Shown: positions 1-7,104, counted from the stretch's first letter. The stretch: DNA of 9,015 nt from Paracoccaceae bacterium (GCA_006227805.1 SBFT01000152.1:1-9015); one strand, 5' to 3'. The notes: generated by a model not told the origin, from the letters alone. Numbers and translations: made by a program.

Positions 1-944
1 CCGCCCGCGCGCACATTGGTCGCGGTGCGCGCGATGGCGCCGGTGGCGGGCAGGCCCCCGAAGAGCGACGAGGCGATGTTGGCGAAACCCTGCGCCAGGA
101 TTTCCGCGTTGGGGCGGTAGCGGCCCCCGATCATGCGGTCGGCCACCATCGCCGACAGGAGCGACTCCACCCCCGCGAGGAAGGCGATGATCAGCGCCGA
201 GGGCAGAAGCTCGACCAGCCGGGCCGGGCTGATCTCGGGCAGCGCGGGCATGGGCAGGCGGTCGGGCAGCGCCCCGAAGCGCGCGCCCACGGTCTCGACC
301 GGCAGCGCCGCCCAGGCCACGAGGGCCGAGCCCGCCGCCACCGCGACGATCAGGCCGGGCAGGCGCGGAAAGGCGCGGCGCAGCACGACGATCAGCACCA
401 TCGTCGCCAGACCGACCGCGAGGGCCAATGCCGAGACCCCCTCGCGCGCGGCCCAGATCGCCCCGATCTTGCCCAGGAAATCGGCGGGCAGCGCCTGGCC
501 GCCCAGGCCCAGAAGGTCGGGCAGCTGGCTGGTGGCGATGATGACGGCGATGCCGATGGTGAAGCCCGCGATCACCGGTTCGGGCACCAGCCGGATCAGG
601 CTGCCCGCGCGGAACCAGCCCGCGACGACCAGGATCACCCCCGCCATCAGCGTGGCCAGCACCAGTCCGTCAAAGCCGTGTTCCGCGATCACCCCGAAGA
701 CGACGACGATGAAGGCCCCGGTCGGCCCGCCGATCTGCACCTTGCTGCCGCCCAGCGCCGAGATCAGGAACCCCGCCACGATCGCGGTGACAAGACCCGT
801 GGCCGGGTCCGCGCCCGAGGCGATGGCGATGGCCAGGCTGAGCGGCAGCGCCACCATGGCCACGGTCACCCCGGCCAGAAGGTCGGCGCGGAAATCGGCG
901 CGGGTATACCCGGCCAGCGTGCTCGGCAATATCGGCTGTCGCAT
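1..944 (-). CDS. SulP-family inorganic anion transporter, N-terminal part (3' end off window)
   Basis: Inner-membrane permease of the SulP/SLC26 family, which carries sulfate, bicarbonate or dicarboxylates. The 314 residues visible begin MRQPILPSTLAGYTRADF, a typical short cytoplasmic N-terminus, followed by hydrophobic segments starting near residue 22. Family hallmarks are visible: ALPLSLAIAIASG (about 32-44), GGPTGAF (72-78), a PEPVIAGFTIGIAV-type stretch, and PATGAIART (299-307) close to the cut. The remaining membrane segments and the usual C-terminal STAS domain lie outside the window, so its completeness cannot be judged. The ATG at 942-944 is chosen because the transmembrane region starts at the expected distance and a GGA-rich Shine-Dalgarno-like stretch (GGAAGAC) lies about 9 bases upstream. 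The gene is divergent from the AEC permease gene. Family assignment is secure; the substrate is unknown. Confidence 0.95.
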   Translation of the reverse strand, partial: MRQPILPSTLAGYTRADFRADLLAGVTVAMVALPLSLAIAIASGADPATGLVTAIVAGFLISALGGSKVQIGGPTGAFIVVVFGVIAEHGFDGLVLATLMAGVILVVAGWFRAGSLIRLVPEPVIAGFTIGIAVIIATSQLPDLLGLGGQALPADFLGKIGAIWAAREGVSALALAVGLATMVLIVVLRRAFPRLPGLIVAVAAGSALVAWAALPVETVGARFGALPDRLPMPALPEISPARLVELLPSALIIAFLAGVESLLSAMVADRMIGGRYRPNAEILAQGFANIASSLFGGLPATGAIARTATNVRAG

Positions 945-1104
945 CTGTCGTCTTCCATCCTGCCGCTGACAGGCCCTGCTGTCCAGAAAGCCGCCCGGCC
1001 GCCCGCCCTGCTCGCCCGTTTTCGACATATTTCTCCGAAAGCGCCACGCGCAGGCGGAACCGGGGCGCTTGCGGGTCGCGCGCGGGGGCGCTAACCCGTT
1101 GCCC
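945..1104. promoter_or_regulatory. Divergent intergenic region between the SulP and AEC transporter genes
   Basis: This 160-base gap must hold promoters for both outward-facing transporter genes. Two dyads are visible. GACAG-6 nt-CTGTC occupies 968-983, just upstream of the SulP start. TTTCG-11 nt-CGAAA occupies 1020-1040, in the only A/T-rich patch of the gap. I see no convincing -35/-10 pair on either strand. Calling it regulatory is an inference from the divergent layout; the dyads themselves are directly visible. Confidence 0.5.
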
Positions 1105-2031
1105 ATGGTCGAAATCTTCCTGCGCACGCTTCCCTTCTTCGCCATCATCGGCCTCGGCTACTGGGCCGGGCGCACGCGCTTCTTCTCGGAAGAGGCGACC
1201 GCCTACCTGACGAAGTTCGTGTTCTACTTCGCGCTTTCGGCGATGCTGTTCCGGTTCTCGGCCAACCTGTCGCTGGCCGAGGTCTTCGACGCACGCCTGG
1301 TGGCGGGCTATCTCTGGGGGACGGCCTTCGTCTACGGCATCGCCACGATGGTGGGCTTCCTGCGCGGGCTCGACGTGCCGCAGACCGCGATCGAGGCGCA
1401 ATGCGCGGCCATCGGCAACGTGGGGTTCCTGGGCCTGCCGATGCTGGCCCTGATCTTCGGCGAGGCGGCGATCGGCCCCGTGATGCTGGTCCTGGCCGTC
1501 GACCTGATCGTGTTTTCCAGCCTGATCGTGATCCTGATCACCGGCGCGCGCGAGGGGCGGATGCGGCTGTCGGTGCTGAAGGTTCTGGGGATGGGCCTTC
1601 TGAAGAACCCGATGATCGTGGCGATCGTGCTGGGGCTGGCCTGGTCGGCGCTGGAAATCCCGATCCCCCGGCCCATGAACGATTTCCTGACGATCCTGGG
1701 CGCGGCGGCGACACCCGGCGCCCTGTTCGCCATCGGGGCGTCGCTGGCGTCGAAATCGGCGGAACGCGTGCAGGTGGCGGCCTGGCTGTCCTTCGCCAAG
1801 CTGGTGATCCACCCGGTCTTCGTGGCGATCGGCGTCCTGTGGCTGTTCCCGATCGACCCGTTCAAGGCGGCGGTCGTGGTCAGCGCCGCCGCCCTGCCGG
1901 TGGCGGGCAATGTCTATATCCTGGCGCAGCATTACGGCGTGGCGCCGCAGCGCGCCTCGGCCGCGATCCTTCTATCGACGGCGGCGTCGATCCTGACGGT
2001 CTCGGCGGCGATCGCACTGGTTTCACCGTGA
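1105..2031 (+). CDS. AEC-family (auxin efflux carrier-like) permease
   Basis: Integral inner-membrane transporter of the AEC family (PF03547; bacterial members include malonate and other organic-acid carriers). The 308-residue length is normal for bacterial members. It reads as about ten hydrophobic segments in two halves. Recognisable family patches are GNVGFLGLP (104-112), LKNPMIVAIVLGL (166-178), ATPGALFAIGASLA (202-215), KLVIHPVFV (232-240) and AAALPVAGNVYILAQHYG (261-278). The ATG giving MVEIFLRTLPFF is preferred because the first membrane helix begins at once, as usual in the family. A TTG 36 bases upstream in frame would add a basic, non-hydrophobic leader. No strong Shine-Dalgarno precedes the ATG; a GGGGGCG at 1083-1089 is too far. 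It lies 43 bases upstream of fghA and may head that operon. The substrate is unknown. Confidence 0.93.
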   Translation: MVEIFLRTLPFFAIIGLGYWAGRTRFFSEEATAYLTKFVFYFALSAMLFRFSANLSLAEVFDARLVAGYLWGTAFVYGIATMVGFLRGLDVPQTAIEAQCAAIGNVGFLGLPMLALIFGEAAIGPVMLVLAVDLIVFSSLIVILITGAREGRMRLSVLKVLGMGLLKNPMIVAIVLGLAWSALEIPIPRPMNDFLTILGAAATPGALFAIGASLASKSAERVQVAAWLSFAKLVIHPVFVAIGVLWLFPIDPFKAAVVVSAAALPVAGNVYILAQHYGVAPQRASAAILLSTAASILTVSAAIALVSP

Positions 2032-2060
2032 CGCCCGGCCTGCTATGGCTGGGCCGGAGC

Positions 2061-2067
2061 AAGGGAG
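2061..2067 (+). promoter_or_regulatory. Ribosome binding site deciding the fghA start
   Basis: AAGGGAG lies 7 bases before the ATG at 2075. It selects this start over the in-frame ATG at 2045, which would add ten residues (MAGPEQGSDA) not expected in this family. Confidence 0.75.
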
Positions 2068-2074
2068 TGATGCG

Positions 2075-2905
2075 ATGAAGACGATTTCCGAGAACCGATG
2101 CTTCGGCGGCGTGCAGGGGGTCCATGCCCATGCCTCGGAGGCCTGCGCCTGCGACATGACCTTCGGGCTGTTCCTGCCGCCGGCGGCCCAGGACGGGCCG
2201 GTGCCGGTGCTGTGGTATCTCTCGGGCCTGACCTGCACGCATGAGAATGCGATGGTGAAGGCGGGTGCCCAGGGCTGGGCGGCAGAACACGGGATCGCGC
2301 TGGTCTTCCCCGACACCTCGCCGCGCGGGCCGGGCGTGGCCGATGACGCGGCCTATGACCTGGGCCAGGGTGCGGGGTTCTACGTGAACGCGACGCAAGA
2401 CCCATGGGCGCCGCATTTCCGGATGTGGGATTACGTGGCCGAGGAACTGCCGCGCATCCTGACCGCGAATTTCCCCATCGACGACAGCCGCCAGTCGATC
2501 ACCGGCCATTCCATGGGCGGGCATGGCGCGCTGACGCTGGCGATGGGGTTGGCCGGACGGTATCGGTCGGTGTCCGCCTTCGCGCCGATCTGCAACCCGA
2601 CGGCCAGCGACTGGGGCCGCAAGCAGCTGGGCGCCTATCTTGGCCCGGATGAAGCGGCCTGGGCGCGCCACGACGCGACGCTGATGATGCGGGCGCAGGG
2701 CCTCGATGCGCCTTTGCTGATCGACACCGGGACAAGCGACCAGTTCGGCGATCATCTGCGGACCGAGGCGCTGGCCCAGGCCATCGCCGAACGCCGTCAG
2801 GCGGCGACGATCCGCCTGCAGAAGGGCTACGATCACAGCTACTTCTTCGTCTCGAGCTTCATGGAAGACCATATCGCCTTCCATGCCGATGCGCTTCACG
2901 CATGA
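2075..2905 (+). CDS. fghA: S-formylglutathione hydrolase
   Basis: Cytoplasmic esterase-D-type serine hydrolase that cleaves S-formylglutathione to formate and glutathione, the second step of glutathione-dependent formaldehyde oxidation. The 276-residue product matches the family length of about 280. Visible landmarks are SGLTCTHEN (50-58) with the conserved Cys54, the nucleophile elbow GHSMGGHGA with Ser146, Asp222 in TGTSDQF, and His254 in GYDHSYFF. Together these give the full Ser-Asp-His triad. No glutathione-dependent formaldehyde dehydrogenase (adhC/flhA) gene, the usual companion, is in the window, so that enzyme must be encoded elsewhere. The stop overlaps the next start (ATGA), pointing to translational coupling with the DUF188 gene. 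In Paracoccus and Rhodobacter, fghA supports methylotrophy or formaldehyde detoxification; whether this copy does so is inferred. Confidence 0.96.
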   Translation: MKTISENRCFGGVQGVHAHASEACACDMTFGLFLPPAAQDGPVPVLWYLSGLTCTHENAMVKAGAQGWAAEHGIALVFPDTSPRGPGVADDAAYDLGQGAGFYVNATQDPWAPHFRMWDYVAEELPRILTANFPIDDSRQSITGHSMGGHGALTLAMGLAGRYRSVSAFAPICNPTASDWGRKQLGAYLGPDEAAWARHDATLMMRAQGLDAPLLIDTGTSDQFGDHLRTEALAQAIAERRQAATIRLQKGYDHSYFFVSSFMEDHIAFHADALHA

Positions 2906-3369
2906 CGCGCATATACGTCGACGCCGATGCCTGCCCAGTGAAGGCCGAGGCCGAGCGCGTGGCGACGCGGCATGGGCTGGCGCTGGTGATCGTGTCGAAC
3001 GGCGGCATCCGCCCCTCGGACAATCCGCTGGTCGAGACCGTCATCGTTGCGGCGGGTGCGGACGAGGCCGACAAGTGGATCGCCGAGCGCTGCGGGCCCG
3101 GCGACGTGGTGGTGACGGGCGACGTGCCGCTGGCCGCGCGCTGCGTCGAGACCGGCGCGCGCGTGCTGCGCCATAACGGCGAGGCCTTCACCCGGGCCAA
3201 TATCGGCGCGCAACTGGCGATGCGCGATCTGATGGCGGATATCCGGGCGGCCAATCCCCTTGGCGCGGGCGGCGGCGGGCGCGGCTTTACAAAGGCCGAC
3301 CGCTCCCGTTTTCTGGATGCGCTGGAGCGCGAGGTGCGGGCCGCGAAACAGGCAGGGGACAGGGCATGA
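2902..3369 (+). CDS. YaiI/YqxD family (DUF188, UPF0178) protein
   Basis: Small cytoplasmic protein of 155 residues, the normal size for the UPF0178 family (PF02639). It shows the family N-terminal signature IYVDADACPVKAE (about 4-16), then VSNGGIRPSDNPLV, ADEADKWIAE, VVVTGDVPLAARC and a C-terminal GGGGRGFTKADRSRFLDAL. The acidic positions (DAD near the N-terminus, the D of ADEADKWI, and the D of TGDVPLA) fit the proposed PIN/NYN-like nuclease fold, but no biochemical activity is established for the family to my knowledge. The start overlaps the fghA stop as ATGA and lacks its own Shine-Dalgarno, which suggests reinitiation by ribosomes leaving fghA. The stop in turn overlaps the HAD gene start. 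Family call is secure; function unknown. Confidence 0.93.
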   Translation: MTRIYVDADACPVKAEAERVATRHGLALVIVSNGGIRPSDNPLVETVIVAAGADEADKWIAERCGPGDVVVTGDVPLAARCVETGARVLRHNGEAFTRANIGAQLAMRDLMADIRAANPLGAGGGGRGFTKADRSRFLDALEREVRAAKQAGDRA

Positions 3370-3989
3370 CGACGCCAGAGGCGGTGATCTTCGACATCGG
3401 CAACGTGCTGATCGAATGGCGACCCGAGCGGTTCTACGACCGCGTGATCGGCGAGGCGCGCCGGAAGGAGATGTTCGCGCAGGTCGACCTGCACGCGATG
3501 AACGACAAGGTGGACCTGGGCCATCCCTTCACCGAGACGATCTACGCCACCGCCGAGGCCAACCCCGCCTGGCGGGCCGAGATCCGGATGTGGCACGATC
3601 ACTGGCTGGAACTGGCCACCCCGGTGATCGACCATTCGCTGCGCCTGATGCGGGCGCTGCAAGGCAAGGGCGTGCCGGTCTACTGCCTGACCAACTTCGG
3701 CATCGGCAGCTTCGCCTATGCCAGCGAGCACTACACGTTCCTCAAGGATTTCGACCGGCACTATGTCTCGGGGCACATGGGCGTGATCAAGCCCGACCCG
3801 CGCATCTACCGGATGGTCGAGGAGGATTGCGGCCTTCCGCCGGACCGGCTGATCTTCGTCGACGACCGCGCCGACAACATCGCCCAGGCGCAATCGCGCG
3901 GCTGGCGCGGGCACCTCTTCGAACATCCGCAAGGCTGGGCACAGCGGCTGGTGGCCGAGGGCCTTCTGAGCGAAGGGGAAGCCGCATGA
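3366..3989 (+). CDS. HAD-superfamily hydrolase, YihX-like phosphatase
   Basis: Cytoplasmic haloacid dehalogenase-superfamily (subfamily IA) enzyme of 207 residues, probably a small-molecule phosphatase. All four HAD motifs are visible: I, VIFDIGNVLIEW with the nucleophile Asp10; II, YCLTNF with Thr109-Asn110; III, GVIKPDPRIY with Lys142; IV, IFVDDRADN with Asp166-Asp167. An alpha-helical cap lies between motifs I and II (about 18-95). Motif I reads D-I-G-N, without the second Asp of DxD phosphatases. This matches YihX (glucose-1-phosphate phosphatase) and haloacid dehalogenases, so it is not a defect. A good AGGGGA lies 6 bases before the ATG, and the start overlaps the previous stop (ATGA). 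The exact substrate is unknown; a dehalogenase is the alternative. Confidence 0.92.
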   Translation: MTTPEAVIFDIGNVLIEWRPERFYDRVIGEARRKEMFAQVDLHAMNDKVDLGHPFTETIYATAEANPAWRAEIRMWHDHWLELATPVIDHSLRLMRALQGKGVPVYCLTNFGIGSFAYASEHYTFLKDFDRHYVSGHMGVIKPDPRIYRMVEEDCGLPPDRLIFVDDRADNIAQAQSRGWRGHLFEHPQGWAQRLVAEGLLSEGEAA

Positions 3990-4903
3990 GCGTGCCTTTC
4001 ATCGGCTTCGACGAAGGCGAGGCGCTGATCGACTGGATCGGCCTGACGCAGGCCCTGGCCGCGGGCCATCGCCTGCCCAGGGCCGAGATCGGGGACACGT
4101 TCCTCTATCGCGGCAAGGATACGCTGTTGTCGCGCGCGGCCTGGATCGACGGGCTGGGCATGGCGGTGAAGACGGCGACCGTCTTTCCCGGCAATCCCGC
4201 GCAGGGCGTACCGATGGTGAACGGCGCGGTCTGTCTCTATTCCGACCGCGACGGCACGCTTGAGGCGCTGATCGACTTTCACCTGATCACCAAGTGGAAG
4301 ACCGCCGGAGACAGCCTGCTGGCGGCGCTGCGGCTGGCGCCCGAAGGGGCCCGGCACATCCTGATCCTGGGCGCGGGCACGGTCGGCGCATCGCTGATCG
4401 AAGCCTTCGGCGCGGGCTTTCCCGGCGCACGCATCCGGGTCTGGAACCGGTCGGCCGACAAGGCCGAGCAGCTTGCGGCGCGCTACCCGGGCACCGATGT
4501 CGCGCGGGACCTCGAGACAGCCGTGCGCGAAGCCGACATCATCCTGACCGCCACCATGTCGTCCGACCCCGTGATCCGGGGCGAATGGCTGCGGCCCGGC
4601 CAGCACCTGAACCTGATCGGCGCCTATCGCCCCGACATGCGCGAGGCCGACGACGACGCGATCGCGCGCGCCACGGTCTATGTGGACAGCTTCGCCACCA
4701 CGATCGGCCATATCGGCGAGATCGAGACGCCACTGAAGACCGGCGTGATCGCGCGCGAGGACATCCGCGCGGATTTCTACGACCTCGCGCGCTTCGCGCG
4801 CGGCGGCCCGGACGAGATCACGTTCTTCAAGAACGGCGGCGGCGCGCATCTGGACCTGATGACCGGCGCGCATGTGCTGGCGAAATGGAAGGCCGCGCGC
4901 TGA
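3986..4903 (+). CDS. Ornithine cyclodeaminase/mu-crystallin family protein
   Basis: Cytoplasmic NAD(P)-dependent enzyme of the ornithine cyclodeaminase/mu-crystallin family (PF02423), 305 residues. Members include ornithine cyclodeaminase, alanine dehydrogenase and ketimine reductases. The N-terminal substrate domain contains LLSRAAW (Arg50) and MAVKTATVFPGNP (Lys62), positions that bind substrate in the family. A Rossmann nucleotide-binding loop follows, HILILGAGTVGASL (GAGTVG at 129-134), with WNRSADKAEQLA after the second strand. Further conserved stretches are LNLIGAYRPDMREADDD (209-224) and the C-terminal TFFKNGGGAHLDLM (279-292). Where family members usually read LRTAA, this protein has WKTAG with Lys105, so true ornithine cyclodeaminase activity should not be assumed. 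AAGGGGAA lies 5 bases before the ATG, and the start overlaps the HAD stop (ATGA). The fold is certain; the reaction is not. Confidence 0.92.
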   Translation: MSVPFIGFDEGEALIDWIGLTQALAAGHRLPRAEIGDTFLYRGKDTLLSRAAWIDGLGMAVKTATVFPGNPAQGVPMVNGAVCLYSDRDGTLEALIDFHLITKWKTAGDSLLAALRLAPEGARHILILGAGTVGASLIEAFGAGFPGARIRVWNRSADKAEQLAARYPGTDVARDLETAVREADIILTATMSSDPVIRGEWLRPGQHLNLIGAYRPDMREADDDAIARATVYVDSFATTIGHIGEIETPLKTGVIAREDIRADFYDLARFARGGPDEITFFKNGGGAHLDLMTGAHVLAKWKAAR

Positions 4904-5832
4904 TGGGATGGGCCCTTCTTGTCCTGCTGATCCTCGCCGTCGCCTGGCCCTTCTGGGCCGAGGCGCGGCTTGCACCGATGGACGGGGCCGCGCGCAAGGC
5001 CGCGCCCGGCCAGTTCGCCGCGCTGTCGCAGGGGGTGACGCATTACCGCTGGCTGGGCCCCGTGCGCGGGCCGGTCGCCGTCTGCGTCCACGGGCTGACC
5101 ACGCCCAGCTTCGTCTGGGAGGGCCTGGCCGAGGGCCTGGCGCGGCTGGGTTTCCGGGTGCTGGTCTACGATCTCTACGGACGGGGCTATTCCGACCGGC
5201 CCGTGGGCGTTCAGGACCGCGCCTTCTTCCTGCGCCAGCTGGACGACCTTCTCGCGGACCAGGGTCTGGGGGACGACCTGACCGTGATCGGCTATTCCAT
5301 GGGCGGCGCCATCGTCACCGCCTGGGCCGCGGACAATCCGGGCCGGGTGCGCGAGGTGGTGCTGATCGCGCCCGCGGGGCTGCACGCGATCCGGCTGTCG
5401 GCGCAGCGCCGCGCCATGATGTGGCCGGGGATCGGCGACTGGATGATGCGCGCCTTCTATCCGCGGATGCACCGCTCGGGGACCGAGGCGGAACGCGCGC
5501 TGCCCACGTCGGTGCCCGGGATCGTCGATCTGCAACAGGCGGAACTGACGCGGCGGGGCTTTGTCCCGGCGGTCCTGGCGAGCTTCCGCGGCATCCTCTC
5601 GGAAAGCCGCGAGGCCGATCACCGCGCCATCGCCGCGGCGCATGTCCCGGTCCTGGGCGTCTTCGGCGAAAGGGATGCGCTGATCCCGCAGGCCGCGATG
5701 GGCAACCTGGCGGCCTGGAACCGCAAGGCGCGCGTCGAGGAGATCGCGGGCGCGGGCCACGGCCTGACCTATACCCATACCGACCGGATCATCGAGGCCC
5801 TGGCCGCGTTCCAGCGCGACAAGCCCGAGTAG
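4903..5832 (+). CDS. Alpha/beta hydrolase with N-terminal membrane anchor
   Basis: Serine hydrolase of the alpha/beta hydrolase fold (PF00561/PF12697 type), 309 residues. Residues 2-18 (GWALLVLLILAVAWPFW) form a hydrophobic segment that reads as an uncleaved signal anchor. After it come the oxyanion strand VAVCVHGLTTPSFVW (58-72), VLVYDLYGRGYSDRP (86-100), the nucleophile elbow GYSMGG with Ser132, the acid Asp258 in GERDALIP and His286 in GAGHGLTY, so the triad is complete. The TGATG overlap couples it to the cyclodeaminase-like gene, and GGAAGG at 4887-4892 lies 10 bases before the ATG. An in-frame ATG at 4885 would only add six residues ahead of the anchor. It could be an esterase, lipase or C-C hydrolase; the substrate cannot be read from sequence. 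It is the last gene of the operon. Confidence 0.9.
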   Translation: MGWALLVLLILAVAWPFWAEARLAPMDGAARKAAPGQFAALSQGVTHYRWLGPVRGPVAVCVHGLTTPSFVWEGLAEGLARLGFRVLVYDLYGRGYSDRPVGVQDRAFFLRQLDDLLADQGLGDDLTVIGYSMGGAIVTAWAADNPGRVREVVLIAPAGLHAIRLSAQRRAMMWPGIGDWMMRAFYPRMHRSGTEAERALPTSVPGIVDLQQAELTRRGFVPAVLASFRGILSESREADHRAIAAAHVPVLGVFGERDALIPQAAMGNLAAWNRKARVEEIAGAGHGLTYTHTDRIIEALAAFQRDKPE

Positions 5833-5856
5833 GTTCCGAACAGGGCGGTGCGGGGA
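5833..5856. other. Convergent 24-base gap without a visible terminator
   Basis: This gap separates the stops of the hydrolase and MFS genes. The only dyad is GTTC-c-GAAC at 5833-5841, whose one-base loop cannot form a terminator hairpin, and no T-run follows on either strand. Transcripts from both sides probably run into each other or end by Rho. Confidence 0.5.
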
Positions 5857-7104
5857 TCAGGCGGGGGTCGCCGCGGGCCGGCCCTGGGGGATTTCGCGGA
5901 TCGGCAGGTGGACCAGGGCGCTGAAGGCCCCCACCGCAACCCCGACCCACCAGACGACGGTATAGTCGCCATAGGCGTCATACATCCGCCCGCCCAGCCA
6001 GATGCCGATGAAGCTGCCGATCTGGTGGCTGAGAAAGATGATCCCGAACAGCGTGCCCATGTAGCGCAGCCCGAAGATATGGGCCACAAGGCCGCTGGTC
6101 AGCGGCACGGTGGCCAGCCACAGCGCCCCCATCGCGACCGAGAACACCAGCACGCTTCCCGGGGTGATCGGGAACAGGAAGAACAGCCCCGCCGCGACGG
6201 TGCGCGCCGTGTAGATCCAGGCCAGGAGATACTTCTTGGCATATCGCTTGCCCGCCCAGCCCGCCGCCAGGGTGCCCGCGATGTTGGCAAGCCCGATCAC
6301 CGCGATCGCGGCCGCGCCCAGCGCCGACGTGGTGGTGATCCCGATGCTGTGCAGAACGCCCCCCGGCAGGATCGGTCCGCACATCTCGGTCACGAGGGCG
6401 GGGAAATGCGCGGTGATGAAGCCCAGCTGATAGCCGCAGCTGAAGAAGCCCAGGAAGATCAGCGTATAGGAGGGGTCGCGGAAGGCGCGGCCCAGGATCT
6501 GGGTCAGAGTCTCGTCAAGCTCGGCCCGGGGTGCCGTCACAGGCGCGCGCATGAAGGGCAGGGTCAGGATCAGGGCCAGCACCGCCACCGCGAACCACAG
6601 GAACACCGATTGCCAGGGCATCACGGTCAGCATCCATTCCGCCGCGGGCGCGCCGAAGACCTGGCCTGCGCTGCCCGCCGCCGTGACGATGGCCAGCGCC
6701 ATCGAGCGGTTCTCATCCGAGGCGGCGCGCGCGACCACGGCGAGGACCACGCCGAACCCCGTGCCCGCGACGCCGAAGCCGATCAGCCAGCCGTAAAGCT
6801 GGTGTTCGATGGGCGTGACCGATTGCGCGCTGAGGACCAGCCCCGCGGCATAGGTCAGGGCGCCCAGGACGATGGCCTTGCGGTCGCCGATCTTCTCGGC
6901 CAGCGCCCCGAAAAGCGGCTGACCGATGCCCCAGGCCAGGTTCTGGATCGCCAGCGCCATCGAGAATTCCGCGCGCAGCCAGCCGAATTCCTCGGCGATG
7001 GGGATCTGGAAGACGCCGAAGGAGGCGCGCACTGCGAAGCTGACCATGATGATGATGCAGCTGACGATCAGGACGGGCGTGAAGAGCGACGCGCGGGCGG
7101 GCAT
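5857..7104 (-). CDS. Major facilitator superfamily transporter
   Basis: Inner-membrane secondary transporter of 415 residues, the normal length for a 12-helix MFS protein. The first helix (about 8-30) contains FAVRASFGVFQIPIAEEFGW, as in MFS proteins of the monocarboxylate/oxalate-formate-antiporter-like type. Motif A between helices 2 and 3 reads GALAEKIGDRK (66-76), and GWAGKRYAKKYLL is its weaker counterpart in the second half. A charged central loop (about 186-210) separates the halves, followed by SCGYQLGFITAHFPALVTE (222-240), a stretch common in this MFS subgroup. The ATG at 7102-7104 is supported by GGAG 8 bases upstream and by the immediate start of helix 1. The gene is divergent from zapE and convergent with the hydrolase gene. 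The substrate, probably a small organic anion, is a guess. Confidence 0.93.
   Translation of the reverse strand: MPARASLFTPVLIVSCIIIMVSFAVRASFGVFQIPIAEEFGWLRAEFSMALAIQNLAWGIGQPLFGALAEKIGDRKAIVLGALTYAAGLVLSAQSVTPIEHQLYGWLIGFGVAGTGFGVVLAVVARAASDENRSMALAIVTAAGSAGQVFGAPAAEWMLTVMPWQSVFLWFAVAVLALILTLPFMRAPVTAPRAELDETLTQILGRAFRDPSYTLIFLGFFSCGYQLGFITAHFPALVTEMCGPILPGGVLHSIGITTTSALGAAAIAVIGLANIAGTLAAGWAGKRYAKKYLLAWIYTARTVAAGLFFLFPITPGSVLVFSVAMGALWLATVPLTSGLVAHIFGLRYMGTLFGIIFLSHQIGSFIGIWLGGRMYDAYGDYTVVWWVGVAVGAFSALVHLPIREIPQGRPAATPA

Noticed and set aside
1069..1104. TTG start adding 12 residues to the AEC permease
   Set aside because: The leader is basic, and the ATG at 1105 places the first membrane helix at the usual N-terminal position.
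670..1932. Long minus-strand open frame (420 codons) opposite the AEC gene
   Set aside because: Its translation is rich in Arg, His, Gln and Gly with no domain-like pattern, and it lies antisense to a clear transporter gene and across the divergent gap. It is a by-product of GC-rich codon use.
3393..3410. Apparent loss of the second motif-I Asp in the HAD protein
   Set aside because: The DIGNVL form is normal for YihX-like and haloacid dehalogenase relatives, so it does not indicate inactivation.
3260..3985. Upstream extension of the cyclodeaminase-like frame, which would add 242 residues
   Set aside because: The extension is an out-of-frame reading of the DUF188 and HAD genes with no protein-like character. 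The ATG at 3986 has a strong AAGGGGAA site and begins exactly where the family does.
1880..4975. Several long minus-strand frames opposite the fghA to cyclodeaminase genes
   Set aside because: They cover genes with intact catalytic motifs and translate to Arg/Ala/Pro/Gly-rich sequence without recognisable motifs.
5833..5841. GTTC-c-GAAC inverted repeat as a terminator
   Set aside because: A loop of one base cannot fold as a hairpin, and there is no T-tract after it.
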